Source: Bradyrhizobium zhanjiangense (GTDB lineage Bacteria > Pseudomonadota > Alphaproteobacteria > Rhizobiales > Xanthobacteraceae). From it: a DNA stretch of 64,000 nucleotides. Location of the stretch: contig NZ_CP022221.1 in assembly GCF_004114935.1 (NCBI RefSeq), positions 6,407,001 through 6,471,000 on the forward strand, read 5' to 3'. Below are positions 51,164-60,632 of this stretch, in pieces. The notes below the pieces were generated by a model. It had not been told where the DNA came from. It did no database searches and saw only the letters and a list, made by a program, of their open reading frames with translations. Each line of letters begins with the position of its first letter. Position 1 is the stretch's first letter. Made by a program: the position numbers and the translations under genes.

Positions 51164-52966
51164 TCACTCGAACAGCGGCGCCAGCTCCATCTGCGGCACC
51201 AGCACGAGGCCCTTGTCGGTGATACGAATTTCCGGAATGACCGATAGCGGAATCAAATTGAAGCCCATGTAAGGGATGGTGCAGCCGGCCTCGGCCCATT
51301 CCTTCTTGAGCGCCTTGACCTCTTCGGCCACTTCCGTGACGCGCTTATCCGAGAGCAGGCCCGCAATCGGCAGCGGGACCAGTGCCCTCACCTTGCCGTC
51401 GGCCACCACACAGACGCCACCCTGGCGCTCCCTGATCGCTGATATCGCGACCTGCATATCGCCCTCGTTGGTTCCAGCGACGATGATGTTGTGGCTGTCG
51501 TGCCCAACGCTTGAGGCGACCGCGCCGCGCTTGAGGCCAAAATCCTTCAACAGGCCGTACGCGACGTTGCCGGCGGACTTGCCGTGGCGCTCGACCACGG
51601 TAACGAAACACAGGCCGTAGCGCGCGAACAGCGAGGGCCAGTCCTTGGCGGGCTCGATCGCGACCTTCTCGTGGATCAGCGTGATGCCGGGCAGCGCAGT
51701 CTTGATCGCATTGACGGTGCAAGCCTTTGCCGGCAGTTCCGGGGTCAGCTTGACCTTCTCGGGCAGTTTCACGGTGGCATAAGCAGTCTTCGGATACTGA
51801 TAGCGCTCCGACAGCGCCTGATCGAGCCGAGAGGTGATCTTGCCGTGCTCGACCACGAGCTCGCCGCCATACCAGGTGCATTGCGGCTTGAGCTGATCGT
51901 CCATCAGCACGAGATCGGCGCGGCGGCCACCACCGAGCCCGCCGATATCGCCGTCCATGGCGAAGCGCGTGGCACCATGCAGCGAGCCCATCGACCAGGC
52001 CTGCTCCGGCGACATGCCCGCCTTCACCGCTTCGCGCACCACCCAATCGAGGCCGAACAGCAGCAGGTCGTCGGCATCGCGGTCGTCGGTGCAGACCGCC
52101 GCGCGCTTGTGCGAGGCCCCGAGCTCGGTGATGGTCCGGATCGCCTGCGGCAGCGAATGCCAGGGCGTCGTCGGCGGCCCCCCGCGCAGAAATACCCAGA
52201 CGCCGGCGTCGAGCAGGTCGTCGGCGATGTCGCGGTCGATCGCCTCGTGCGTGTCGGTGACGCCGCTCGCCGCATACGCCGCGACGAATTCGCGGCCATA
52301 GACGTGACCGGACACCGGCCGTCCCCGCTTCAACGCTGCCGCCAGGATGGCGTGGCTGCGCTCGTCGCCCATCGTCACCGGGACAAAGTCCATCTTCTCG
52401 CCGAGCGCGACCGCTTCGGGCCAGCGGTCGAACAGGCCGGCGATCTTCTCCGGCGTGAGATCGCCGCCCGCGGTCTCCAACTCCGCCGACGTTGCCGGCA
52501 CCGTGCTCGGCACTGTCAAAAAGATCGAGAGCGGCGCCTGGCGCGCATCTTCCAGCATCGCCTCGACACCGGCGACGTCCATGACGTTGCCGATCTCGTG
52601 GCTGTCGCAGAAGATCGTGGTAGTGCCGTTGAGCAGCGCGGCCTCCGCATAGGCGCAAGCCGTCACCATCGAGGATTCGATGTGGATGTGGGGATCGACG
52701 AGGCCGGGCGCGATGATGCCGCCGGCCGCGTCATAGAGCGGCATGCCACTCCACACCTTCTTCGCTGCACCGGCCGGCTTCACCGCGGCGATGCGGCCGC
52801 CTGTGATCCAGACCTCCCGTCCCGGATGGATGCGCTCCGAATAAGTCGAGAGCGCCCGCGCGCCCGATATGACGAGATCAGGCGCGACGCGGGCCGAGGC
52901 GACGTCGGCGAGGCGCCGTGTCATGCTGTGCAGCGGCGCGACGGAGAAACGGGTGAGTTTGGTCAT
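51164..52966 (-). CDS. ade: Adenine deaminase (Ade family)
   Basis: A 600-residue amidohydrolase-superfamily deaminase. The metal motif [11 protein letters not shown] is at about 90-100, CDSHEIGN and GHVYGREF lie in the middle, and the C-terminal domain has [23 protein letters not shown] and [25 protein letters not shown]. It converts adenine to hypoxanthine and ammonia, feeding purine catabolism. Purine breakdown ends in glyoxylate, which the adjacent gcl genes can use. The ATG at 52966 is chosen over the frame's 26 upstream codons, which are Cys/Arg-rich. The ribosome site is weak. Confidence 0.88.
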   Translation of the reverse strand: MTKLTRFSVAPLHSMTRRLADVASARVAPDLVISGARALSTYSERIHPGREVWITGGRIAAVKPAGAAKKVWSGMPLYDAAGGIIAPGLVDPHIHIESSMVTACAYAEAALLNGTTTIFCDSHEIGNVMDVAGVEAMLEDARQAPLSIFLTVPSTVPATSAELETAGGDLTPEKIAGLFDRWPEAVALGEKMDFVPVTMGDERSHAILAAALKRGRPVSGHVYGREFVAAYAASGVTDTHEAIDRDIADDLLDAGVWVFLRGGPPTTPWHSLPQAIRTITELGASHKRAAVCTDDRDADDLLLFGLDWVVREAVKAGMSPEQAWSMGSLHGATRFAMDGDIGGLGGGRRADLVLMDDQLKPQCTWYGGELVVEHGKITSRLDQALSERYQYPKTAYATVKLPEKVKLTPELPAKACTVNAIKTALPGITLIHEKVAIEPAKDWPSLFARYGLCFVTVVERHGKSAGNVAYGLLKDFGLKRGAVASSVGHDSHNIIVAGTNEGDMQVAISAIRERQGGVCVVADGKVRALVPLPIAGLLSDKRVTEVAEEVKALKKEWAEAGCTIPYMGFNLIPLSVIPEIRITDKGLVLVPQMELAPLFE

Positions 52967-53362
52967 GTGGGCTCTCGCGGAGATTGGACAGCCCAGCGAT
53001 GGTTGCCTCCGGCGGAGGCAGGAGCAACTCAAATAAAACGGCACCCGTGCTTACGCGTTGGGCAGACGGAGGGTTCTTTCGTCCAGTGGCTTGGTATTTC
53101 GGCGAGGGCTTGAGACTGGGAACCAGCTTGCGGCGTAATCGTACCGATTTACGCATCACCCATTGTCGCGTTTGCCACGCCCCGAAATTGGAACCCCTTA
53201 TGATGTTACCCATACCCATTTTGCAATTGTATGCGCGTGGCGCTCGGATCTAATTGAATGATCCTGCAACAGCAGAATTCGCCCCGCGTCGCATGTGCTT
53301 GGAGTTTCATTTTTGCGGTTAAGAGCTTTCGCATCTGAATTGGATTTCGAGGCGAAAAGCAT
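52967..53362. other. 396-bp divergent intergenic region, nothing recognised
   Basis: The gap between the divergent ade and Crp-type genes is less GC-rich toward its right end. I see no repeat of the dispersed families, no RNA gene and no convincing palindrome. It must hold both promoters. Confidence 0.5.
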
Positions 53363-54190
53363 ATGCCAATTCAAACAAAGTTTGAGGTTGTCGCCATATG
53401 CCGCTCGAAATGCGATGGGGCGGATGGTTCGCATCGGGCTGCAGCGATGCTTGTAAGCGGAGTTGGTAACCGGCTTCTGGCAGCACTGCCGACCGCGGAC
53501 CTCGATCTTCTGTCACCCGACCTGCAGACGGTTACTCTCGATCGGGAAGAAGTCGTCTCGCGGATGGGGGACCACACCGAGCACGTTCTCTTCCCTCATA
53601 GTGGCGCCGTTTCGGTGATGGTCGATATGGCGAATGGGCAGACGGTCGCCAGCGCCGCAATAGGGTGCGAGGGGGCAGTGGGCACTCTTTCCGTTCTGGG
53701 GCCGTCCCCTGCGGCCGTTACGGCTATCGTTCGTGCCGAGGGGACGGCCTCGCGGATCCCGGCAGCGCGTTTCCATGCCGCTTTCAGCCGGAGTCCTGCG
53801 ATCCGGCACGTAGTCCAGCTTCACTTCAAGGCGATGCTGATACAGTTTCAATTGGGCGGGGCTTGCAATGCACTGCATCCGGTCCAAGCCCGCATGGCAC
53901 GCTGGCTGCTTCAACTTCACGACCGCATCAACCACGACGTCCTGCCTCTCACCCAGGACGCGCTTTCGCAGATGTTGGGTGTGCGACGAACGACGGTGAC
54001 GCTCCTGATGCGCAATCTGCGCGCTTCCGGAGCGATCAGATCTGAGCGGCGAGGTGAAATCGAGATCGACTCATCGCGGCTCGCTGCGGTGGCGTGCGAA
54101 TGCCGCGACACCATGCGGCTCGAACTCGAGAACATCTTCTCTGTGGGTGCAGCGGCATCTACTCGCGTTTTCGATCTGCCGATCCAGTAA
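53363..54190 (+). CDS. Crp/Fnr-family transcriptional regulator, orphan
   Basis: A 275-residue regulator. The effector domain spans about 35-165 (NRLLAALPTADLDLLSPDLQTVTLDREEVVSRMGDHTEHVLFPHSGAVSVMV). The C-terminal winged helix has ALHPVQARMARWLLQLHD and LPLTQDALSQMLGVRRTTVTLLMRNLRASGAI. It belongs to the Crp-like group common in Bradyrhizobium that lacks Fnr cysteines. The first about 28 residues look atypical, and a start at the ATG at 53447 would give a more usual N-terminus. No neighbour suggests a target. It is clearly different from the Crp-type protein at 19627. Confidence 0.85.
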   Translation: MPIQTKFEVVAICRSKCDGADGSHRAAAMLVSGVGNRLLAALPTADLDLLSPDLQTVTLDREEVVSRMGDHTEHVLFPHSGAVSVMVDMANGQTVASAAIGCEGAVGTLSVLGPSPAAVTAIVRAEGTASRIPAARFHAAFSRSPAIRHVVQLHFKAMLIQFQLGGACNALHPVQARMARWLLQLHDRINHDVLPLTQDALSQMLGVRRTTVTLLMRNLRASGAIRSERRGEIEIDSSRLAAVACECRDTMRLELENIFSVGAAASTRVFDLPIQ

Positions 54191-54880
54191 ATGAAACGGG
54201 CGATGCTAGCCGTTTCGGCGCGTCCGGGTAAAGCCGGCGAGCACGATGCGCGAATAGCATCGCCGGATGCGCATCCTTCTGACCGGGCTGCGGCCCAATG
54301 CGGTGAGGATCTCCCACCCCAACGTCCGTAACGGGTCAAAAGCGCTGGTCAATGACCCGCCGGCCCAGCAATTCAAGCGCTGAAGCGGTCCATATCGGAT
54401 GCGCTATTCGAACACTGCGCGTTGAGGTCGGCTATGGGTCCAAAAGCAGCAGTTAACGCAGCTACCGTATGAGGATCTCCGGCAGAGAGTCGAGATGGCA
54501 GCCGCTGCTGCGGCGTTCGGCTCGGGGGCATGAGCCGACGCAGTCCATTTGAGCAACGAGCCTTTCACTTCGGCTGAAATCGATCAGATGAAAGAATGAT
54601 GCGGCGTTGGGACAGCGTGACTGTCGGATCACATCGCTTGCGCGAATAGAAGTTTGAGCATTGAATCAGCGCGGATACCAAGTGATTTCTCGTATGCCTG
54701 CCGCTCTCGCAAGATGAAGCGATGCAGAGATTCGCCTAGGCTTCGGGCGCGTGATGGCTTCATGCGTAGCTGAACCGGAGAGGTGTACGCCTAGTCGGTC
54801 CTGCCAACTGATTGGGAGTAGCCACACGCGTCTCATGCGCGCCTAGCACGGTCGACGGCCAACAAACGGGGAGGAGAACA
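54191..54880. other. 690-bp intergenic region with two degenerate copies of a short motif
   Basis: No gene of convincing composition is found on either strand. Two similar 22-24 bp pieces, GTCCGTAACGGGTCAAAAGC (54324-54343) and GTCGGCTATGGGTCCAAAAGC (54427-54447), resemble a short sequence I have seen scattered in rhizobial intergenic DNA; they may be decayed repeat remnants. The amidohydrolase promoter must lie at the right end. Confidence 0.4.
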
Positions 54881-56389
54881 ATGAGCACCTGGCTTAGTGA
54901 GCGAGAACAGCGTCTCGTCGCGGGCGCGGAGGCGGCATCGGCGGCAACGCCTATCCCGACCCAGATTGTCTCCAATGGCGAGTATCTCCCGCCCCCGCAG
55001 AGCGATACGCAAAAGAAGGTCGAGGCACGGATCAACGAGCTTGCTGATGTTAACGGCAGGCACCTCGGCTTGAGCCGCAGGCAGTTCTTGCACACGGGCT
55101 GCGGCATGGCGGCAGCGTTCCTCGCCATGAACGACATCTACGGCAATGTTTTCCAGGTTGCGCCCGCTGAAGCCCGCGAGCCCGAGCTGATGCTGGCCCG
55201 CGCGCAGAGCCTTGCAGGCCAATTCATCTTCGACGTCCAGACTCATTTCGTGCGGGACGACTTCGACCATAAGGAGCTGTTGGGGCTGGCGGACTTTGCG
55301 AGCCAGCACTGGAATCCGAAGATGAAGGAGGAAGGCGTCTCTTCGCTCGCCCGCTACAAGTTCCAGAACTATGTGAAAGAGATCTACTACGACAGCGACA
55401 CCAACATGGCGCTCCTGAGCGGCGCGCCCTTCGACGACCCGAGTTGGTGGCTGCTGTCCAATGAGCAGATCGTCAAGGCGCGAGAACTGATCAACGACTT
55501 CGCCGGTTCACGCCGCCTGCTGGCGCATAGCGTCATCACCCCCAAGCAACCCGGCTGGATGGACGAGGTGGACAAGGCAATCGAGGTCTACAAACCGGAT
55601 TCCTGGAAGTCCTACACGATTGGCGATCCGCTGGCGCCCTCGAAGTTCCCATGGCGGCTTGACGACGAGCAGGTGATGTATCCGTTCTACGAGAAAGCAG
55701 TGAAGGCCGGCATCAACACGCTGTGTATCCACAAGGGGTTGCTGCCGCCCGATTATGAGAAATCGTTCGCCGGCGTCTGGGAATACGCAACGGCGTGGGA
55801 CATCGGAAAAGCCGCGAAGGATTGGCCGCAGATGAACTTCGTGATCTATCACTCGGCGCTGCGGCCGTTCCTCGAGCTACCCGATCACGCGTGGGCGGAT
55901 TTCGAGCAGACCGGCCGTATCCAGTGGGCCACCGATCTCGCGGAAGTCCCGCAGAAGTTCGGTGTCGCCAACGTCTATGCCGAGCTCGGCACGTCCTTTG
56001 CCAACTCGGCGGTGGCGCATCCGAAGTTCTGCGCCGCGCTGATCGGCACGCTGATAAAGGGGATGGGTGTTGACCACGTCATGTGGGGCACCGACTCGGT
56101 CTGGTACGGCTCACCACAGTGGCAGATCGAGGCGCTCCGCCGGCTCGAAATCCCCGAGGATATGCAAAAGAAGTACGGCTTTGCGGCGCTTGGCGATGCC
56201 AACAGCGCTACCAAGCAGCTGATCTTCGCGGGCAACGCAACCAGATTCTACAAGATCAAGCTGAAATCGGCCGAGAATACCAGGATGCCGGCCTTTTCCG
56301 AGGACCGCCTCGCGGCGCTCAAGAACGAGTACACGCAAGCTTCGAAGCAACCGTCGAACCTGCGCTACGGCTACGTTCGCGCCGCCTAG
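54881..56389 (+). CDS. Amidohydrolase-2-family metal-dependent hydrolase with internal Tat-like motif
   Basis: A 502-residue protein. A twin-arginine motif LSRRQFLHTGCGMAAAFLAM lies at 64-83, unusually far from the start, after an about 60-residue polar leader. The hydrolase part begins FDVQTHFVRDD, where QTH stands in place of the usual metal-binding HxH. It continues with INTLCIHKGL, FVIYHSALRP and MWGTDSVWYGSPQWQIEALRRLEIPE, the terminal Asp region of the family. Members hydrolyse or decarboxylate cyclic and aromatic acids. The ribosome site GGGGAGGAGAA before the ATG is excellent. Lone gene, substrate unknown. Confidence 0.8.
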   Translation: MSTWLSEREQRLVAGAEAASAATPIPTQIVSNGEYLPPPQSDTQKKVEARINELADVNGRHLGLSRRQFLHTGCGMAAAFLAMNDIYGNVFQVAPAEAREPELMLARAQSLAGQFIFDVQTHFVRDDFDHKELLGLADFASQHWNPKMKEEGVSSLARYKFQNYVKEIYYDSDTNMALLSGAPFDDPSWWLLSNEQIVKARELINDFAGSRRLLAHSVITPKQPGWMDEVDKAIEVYKPDSWKSYTIGDPLAPSKFPWRLDDEQVMYPFYEKAVKAGINTLCIHKGLLPPDYEKSFAGVWEYATAWDIGKAAKDWPQMNFVIYHSALRPFLELPDHAWADFEQTGRIQWATDLAEVPQKFGVANVYAELGTSFANSAVAHPKFCAALIGTLIKGMGVDHVMWGTDSVWYGSPQWQIEALRRLEIPEDMQKKYGFAALGDANSATKQLIFAGNATRFYKIKLKSAENTRMPAFSEDRLAALKNEYTQASKQPSNLRYGYVRAA

Positions 56390-56537
56390 GACCGATGCCA
56401 ACAGCGTGGGCAAGCTCCGCCGGCAATGGATGCGCGGCCAAATCCGACTTCGGCTCAGGGTCACCAATGCTTTGGCCGATCAGAGATTTCCGCTCGGCCC
56501 TCAGGAGCCGACATTACTTTATGAGGACACGCCCTAA

Positions 56538-58040
56538 CTAATCCTCATTCGCCTTGAATCGCCCGAGCCCCTTCAACACGAAGGGCGCCAGCAGCGCGAT
56601 CAGCGCCACACCAAGCAGGGTCGCCGAGATCGGGCTCTGAACCAGCGCCATGGGATCGCCGAGACTGATCGCGAGCGCCCTGCGCAATTGGCTCTCGGCG
56701 ATCGGGCCGAGGATCAGGCCGACGACGACGGGCGCGATCGGAAAATCGAACCGGCGCATCAGGAAGCCCAGCACGCCGAAGCCGGCCAGCATCGACAATT
56801 CGACCACCGACGGCTTTGCCGCGATGGTGCCCATGGTCGCGAACACGAGGATGCCGGCATAGAGCCACGGCTGCGGGATCGCGAGCAGCCGCACCCACAG
56901 GCCGACCAGCGGCAGATTCAGCACAAGCAGCATCGCGTTGGCGATGAACAGGCTGGCAATCAGGCCCCACACCAGGTCCGGCCGCTCCGCGAACAGCAGC
57001 GGCCCCGGGTTGAGGCCGTATTGCTGGAAACCCGCCAGCATCATCGCGGCCGTCGCAGACGTCGGCAGCCCGAGCGTGAGCAGCGGCACCAGCGTGCCGG
57101 CGGCGGAGGCATTGTTCGCGGCTTCCGGTCCCGCGACGCCTTCGATCGCGCCCTTACCGAACTCTTCCGGATGTTTCGTGAGCCGCTTCTCAGTCGAATA
57201 GGACAGGAAGGTCGGAATTTCCGCGCCGCCTGCGGGCAGCGCGCCGATCGGGAAGCCGAACATGGTGCCGCGCAGCCACGCTTTCCACGAGCGCTTCCAA
57301 TCCTGCTTCGTCATCCACAGCGAGCCGCGCACCGGCTCGAGCTTCTCCTCGGTGTGGTGGCGGCGCGATGCGACGTAGAGCGCCTCGCCCACCGCGAACA
57401 GGCCGACCGCAAGCGTCGTCACCTCGACGCCATCGAGCAATTCAGGCACGCCGAACGCAAGCCGCGCCTGCCCGGTCAGCTTGTCGATGCCGACCAGACC
57501 GAGCGTCAGGCCGATGAACAGGCTGGTCAGGCCTCGGACCGGGGAATCGCCGAAGGTCGCCGACACCGTGACGAAGGCGACGCACATCAGCGCGAAGTAA
57601 TCCTCCGGGCCAAAACGCACGGCGAAATCGACCAGCCACGGCGCGAGGAACGCCAGCCCGATGGTGGCGATGGTGCCGGCGACGAAAGAGCCGATCGCGG
57701 AGGTCGCAAGCGCCGGCCCGCCGCGGCCGGCCTTGGCCATCTTGTTGCCTTCGAGCGCGGTCGCCATCGAGGCGCTCTCGCCGGGTGTGTTGATGAGGAT
57801 CGCGGTGGTCGAGCCGCCATACATGCCGCCATAGTAGATGCCGGCGAACATGATCAGCGAGCCGCCGGGGTCGAGCTTGTAGGTCACCGGCAGCAGCAGC
57901 GCGACCGTCAGCGCCGGGCCGATGCCGGGCAGCACGCCCACGGCCGTGCCGAGGAAGACGCCGATCAGCGCATAAAGCAAATTCATCGGCTGGACGGCAA
58001 CCGCCATGCCATGCGCCAGCGCGGCGAAGGTATCCATCAC
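56538..58040 (-). CDS. tctA: Tripartite tricarboxylate transporter large membrane subunit
   Basis: A 500-residue protein with about eleven or twelve membrane segments. TctA landmarks are [28 protein letters not shown] and [22 protein letters not shown] near the start, and the corresponding second repeat [20 protein letters not shown]. It carries a carboxylate across the membrane using an ion gradient. The ATG overlaps the tctB stop by 4 bp. Last gene of iclR-tctC-tctB-tctA. Confidence 0.95.
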   Translation of the reverse strand: MMDTFAALAHGMAVAVQPMNLLYALIGVFLGTAVGVLPGIGPALTVALLLPVTYKLDPGGSLIMFAGIYYGGMYGGSTTAILINTPGESASMATALEGNKMAKAGRGGPALATSAIGSFVAGTIATIGLAFLAPWLVDFAVRFGPEDYFALMCVAFVTVSATFGDSPVRGLTSLFIGLTLGLVGIDKLTGQARLAFGVPELLDGVEVTTLAVGLFAVGEALYVASRRHHTEEKLEPVRGSLWMTKQDWKRSWKAWLRGTMFGFPIGALPAGGAEIPTFLSYSTEKRLTKHPEEFGKGAIEGVAGPEAANNASAAGTLVPLLTLGLPTSATAAMMLAGFQQYGLNPGPLLFAERPDLVWGLIASLFIANAMLLVLNLPLVGLWVRLLAIPQPWLYAGILVFATMGTIAAKPSVVELSMLAGFGVLGFLMRRFDFPIAPVVVGLILGPIAESQLRRALAISLGDPMALVQSPISATLLGVALIALLAPFVLKGLGRFKANED

Positions 58041-58522
58041 AGCAGTCGCTCCAGGGGGCCGGCAGGAAGGCTCAGCGTCAGCAGCCGGTCGAACGCGAGA
58101 TAAATGAGGGTCGACATCACGAGAGCGATGATGGAATCGACGAGGATGGCACGGCGTCCAAACGCCGCCGAGGTCGTCACGAACAGCGCCGAGGTCGCCA
58201 GGATGAAGCCGCCGCCGAAGCCGATGATGGCGATCAGAAGCGCAAGGCCAATGAGGATCAAGACCACCGGCACGGGATCGGAGCTCTCGCGCGCCGGCAA
58301 ATTACCGCGCAGCGCGTCGATGAAATTGCCGATCGCAAGCAGCCCAAGGCCGGAGGCGACCACAACCGGCATCGCCTCGGGCCCCATCCCGTACATCGCG
58401 GCGGATTGCAGGCCGCGCGCATCCCAGACCAGGACAGCGGCGAGCACCGCAAGCAATGCAGCGATGACGAGGCCGGCGCGGTCGACGCGCCGCGGCGGCT
58501 GGACGGGATCGCCTGAGGTCAT
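58037..58522 (-). CDS. tctB: Tripartite tricarboxylate transporter small membrane subunit
   Basis: A 161-residue protein with four membrane segments, including [19 protein letters not shown] and [22 protein letters not shown]. Size and layout match TctB. It overlaps both tctC and tctA by 4 bp. Confidence 0.9.
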   Translation of the reverse strand: MTSGDPVQPPRRVDRAGLVIAALLAVLAAVLVWDARGLQSAAMYGMGPEAMPVVVASGLGLLAIGNFIDALRGNLPARESSDPVPVVLILIGLALLIAIIGFGGGFILATSALFVTTSAAFGRRAILVDSIIALVMSTLIYLAFDRLLTLSLPAGPLERLL

Positions 58523-59487
58523 GACTTGACGAGGCCGACCGATTTCAGCACGTCGGTGACGCGCACCGTTTCCTTTTTCAGGAAGTCGGCAAAGGCATCA
58601 CCGCCGAGATAGGCATCCTCCCAGCCCTTCTGCTTGAGGATCTCCTTCCAGGCGTCCGACTTCACCATCTTCTCGACCGCATCGCTCAAGGTCTTGCGCT
58701 GCTCCGGCGTGATGCCGGGAGGTGCGACCACCGAGCGCCAGTTTGCGATCACGAGGTCGATGCCCTGCTCCTTGAAGGTCGGGATGTCGCTGCCGGCGAT
58801 GCGCTTCTCCGAGGTCACGCCGATCGCGCGCAGCTTGCCGGATTTGATCTGCCCTTCATATTCGCTCAGCCCCGAAATGCCCGCGGTGACCTTGCCGCCG
58901 AGAATGGCGGCGAGCGACTCGCCACCGCCGGAGAACGGGATGTAGTTGATCTTCTTCGCGTCGGCGCCGACGGCGCCAGCGAACAGCGCCGCCATGACAT
59001 GGTCGACGCCGCCGGCCGAGCCGCCGGCAAAGGTCACCTTGGCGATATCGGCCTTCACCGCAGCGGCCAGATCCTGCCCGGTCTTGATCGGCGAATTCGC
59101 GGGCACCACGATCACCTGGATCTCCTCGGTGAGGCGCGCGATCGGCGTCACCTGGTCCAGTGTGACCGGCGACTTGTTCATGGCGAGCGCGCCTACCATG
59201 ACGAAGCCGTTGACCATCATTTGGTTGCCGTCGCCCTTGGCCCCGTTGACGAACTGCGCGATGCCGACGCTGCCGCCCGCGCCGGGAACGTTGGTGACCT
59301 GCACGCTGCGGGCGACGCCCGAGGCCACCAGCGCCTGCTGCATCGAGCGCGCGGTCTGGTCCCAGCCCCCGCCCGGTGCCGCCGGCGCCATCAGCTTGAG
59401 CTCGAGCTGTTGCGCAAAAGCCGGATTGGCTGCCGCCAGGGTCAGCGCGACGGCTGCGCCGACAAGGCGCGCGGGGAATTGAAACAT
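58519..59487 (-). CDS. tctC: Tripartite tricarboxylate transporter periplasmic binding protein
   Basis: A 322-residue precursor. The signal peptide ends near AFAQQ. The mature part has the Bug-family signature MAPAAPGGGWDQTARSMQQAL, VQVTNVPGAGGSVGIAQFV and GGSAGGVDHVMAALFAGA. It delivers a di- or tricarboxylate to TctAB; the ligand is unknown. TGGAG precedes the ATG. Confidence 0.93.
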   Translation of the reverse strand: MFQFPARLVGAAVALTLAAANPAFAQQLELKLMAPAAPGGGWDQTARSMQQALVASGVARSVQVTNVPGAGGSVGIAQFVNGAKGDGNQMMVNGFVMVGALAMNKSPVTLDQVTPIARLTEEIQVIVVPANSPIKTGQDLAAAVKADIAKVTFAGGSAGGVDHVMAALFAGAVGADAKKINYIPFSGGGESLAAILGGKVTAGISGLSEYEGQIKSGKLRAIGVTSEKRIAGSDIPTFKEQGIDLVIANWRSVVAPPGITPEQRKTLSDAVEKMVKSDAWKEILKQKGWEDAYLGGDAFADFLKKETVRVTDVLKSVGLVKS

Positions 59488-59591
59488 GGGGGCATCTCCA
59501 GGCTCGTGCGGACGTTTGCCGCATTGTGTCGTTTGGTCGCATATCAGCCAAAACGGCCGATGCTGTCCAGTGACATCCCCCGGTAGTCCCG

Positions 59592-60434
59592 TTATCGGGG
59601 CGTCGGCACCACCCCGCCGAGCGCAGCCGTCAGTTCGGCGGCGACATCCCGCACGATTTGCCCGATTTCCGGCAACCTCTGGTCGGTCAACCGGCTGGTC
59701 ATGCCGGAGACCGAAATCGCTGCGAGCGGCTCGGTGCAGTCATTGTAGACGACCGCGGCAACACAGCGCAGGCCCATGGACGCCTCTTCGTCGTCGAGCG
59801 CGTAGCCCTGTTTGCGGATCTTTTCGAGCTCTTTGAACAGGTCGCTCGGCCGCACGATCGATTTTTCGGTCAGGCGGGGCATGCCGTGGTGGCGGATGAC
59901 GGCGCCGACGTCCTCGTCGGAATAGGTCGCGAGTACCGCCTTGCCGACGCCGGAGGTCACCATGGGGACGCGGCCGCCGACCTGGGTCAGCGAGCGCATG
60001 ATCTCGCGGCTCTCCATGCGGGTCAGCACGATGATGAATTCGTCGTCGACGACGGCGAGATTGGCGGTCTCGCGGGTGAGATCGCGCAGCCTGCGCAAGT
60101 AAGGGATCGCTTGCGTGGAGAAATTACGCCGCCGCGCGAAGCTCGCGCCGACCGTGAAACTGCGCACGCCGACATGCCATTTAGACTCGGCGCGGTCGAA
60201 CTGCACGAAACGTCGGCTTTCCAGCGTCGCCAGCAGGCGGTGCACGGTGGAGGCCGACAGACCGGTACGGATCGCGAGATCGCTGAGGCGATAGCCTTCG
60301 TCGTCCTCGGCCAGCGTTTCAAGGATCGACAGCGCGCGGTTGACGGACTGCACGCCACCGTCGCGGCCCTCATGATCGACCTCTGCGGTCGATTTGGGCT
60401 CGAGTGATTTGCGCCGGATCACGTTCTTGCTCAT
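59592..60434 (-). CDS. IclR-family transcriptional regulator
   Basis: A 280-residue regulator starting MSKNVIRRK. The N-terminal winged helix has SVNRALSILETLAEDDEGYRLSDLAIRTGLSASTVHRLLATLESRRFV. The C-terminal GAF-like ligand domain has RVPMVTSGVGKAVLATY and YALDDEEASMGLRCVAAVV. The ATG at 60434 has AGGT close upstream; the frame opens nine codons earlier. It lies about 105 bp upstream of tctC on the same strand and is its likely regulator. Confidence 0.9.
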   Translation of the reverse strand: MSKNVIRRKSLEPKSTAEVDHEGRDGGVQSVNRALSILETLAEDDEGYRLSDLAIRTGLSASTVHRLLATLESRRFVQFDRAESKWHVGVRSFTVGASFARRRNFSTQAIPYLRRLRDLTRETANLAVVDDEFIIVLTRMESREIMRSLTQVGGRVPMVTSGVGKAVLATYSDEDVGAVIRHHGMPRLTEKSIVRPSDLFKELEKIRKQGYALDDEEASMGLRCVAAVVYNDCTEPLAAISVSGMTSRLTDQRLPEIGQIVRDVAAELTAALGGVVPTPR

Positions 60435-60475
60435 CGCGACCTGCATTTGCCAATCAGACAAGACGCGAGCCGCCT

Positions 60476-60630
60476 CTTCTCCCTCGCCCCGTTCTTACGG
60501 GGAGAGGGTCGGGGTGAGGGGCTATCTCCGCAAATTCGGTGAGAGATGGACTCGCGGAAGCTCCCCCTCACCCAATTCGAGCCTTGCTCGAATTCGGCCT
60601 CTCCCCGCAGGCGGGGAGAGGCGAAGACAG
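60476..60630. repeat. Dispersed palindromic repeat cluster
   Basis: CTCGCCCCGTTCTTACGGGGAGAG is followed by a CTCACCC-AATTCGAGC-CTTG-CTCGAATT hairpin and CCTCTCCCCGC-AGGC-GGGGAGAGG. It has the same layout as 3628-3770 and fills the gap between the acyl-CoA synthetase and iclR genes. Confidence 0.8.
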
Positions 60631-60632
60631 CG

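Noticed and set aside
54191..54880. Small genes or an RNA gene in the 690-bp gap
   Set aside because: No ribosome site with coding-like composition and no tRNA-like cloverleaf was found by eye on either strand.
56688..58103. 471-codon + strand open frame opposite tctA
   Set aside because: Arg/Gln/Glu/His-rich composition is typical of an antisense shadow; TctA motifs on the - strand are unambiguous.
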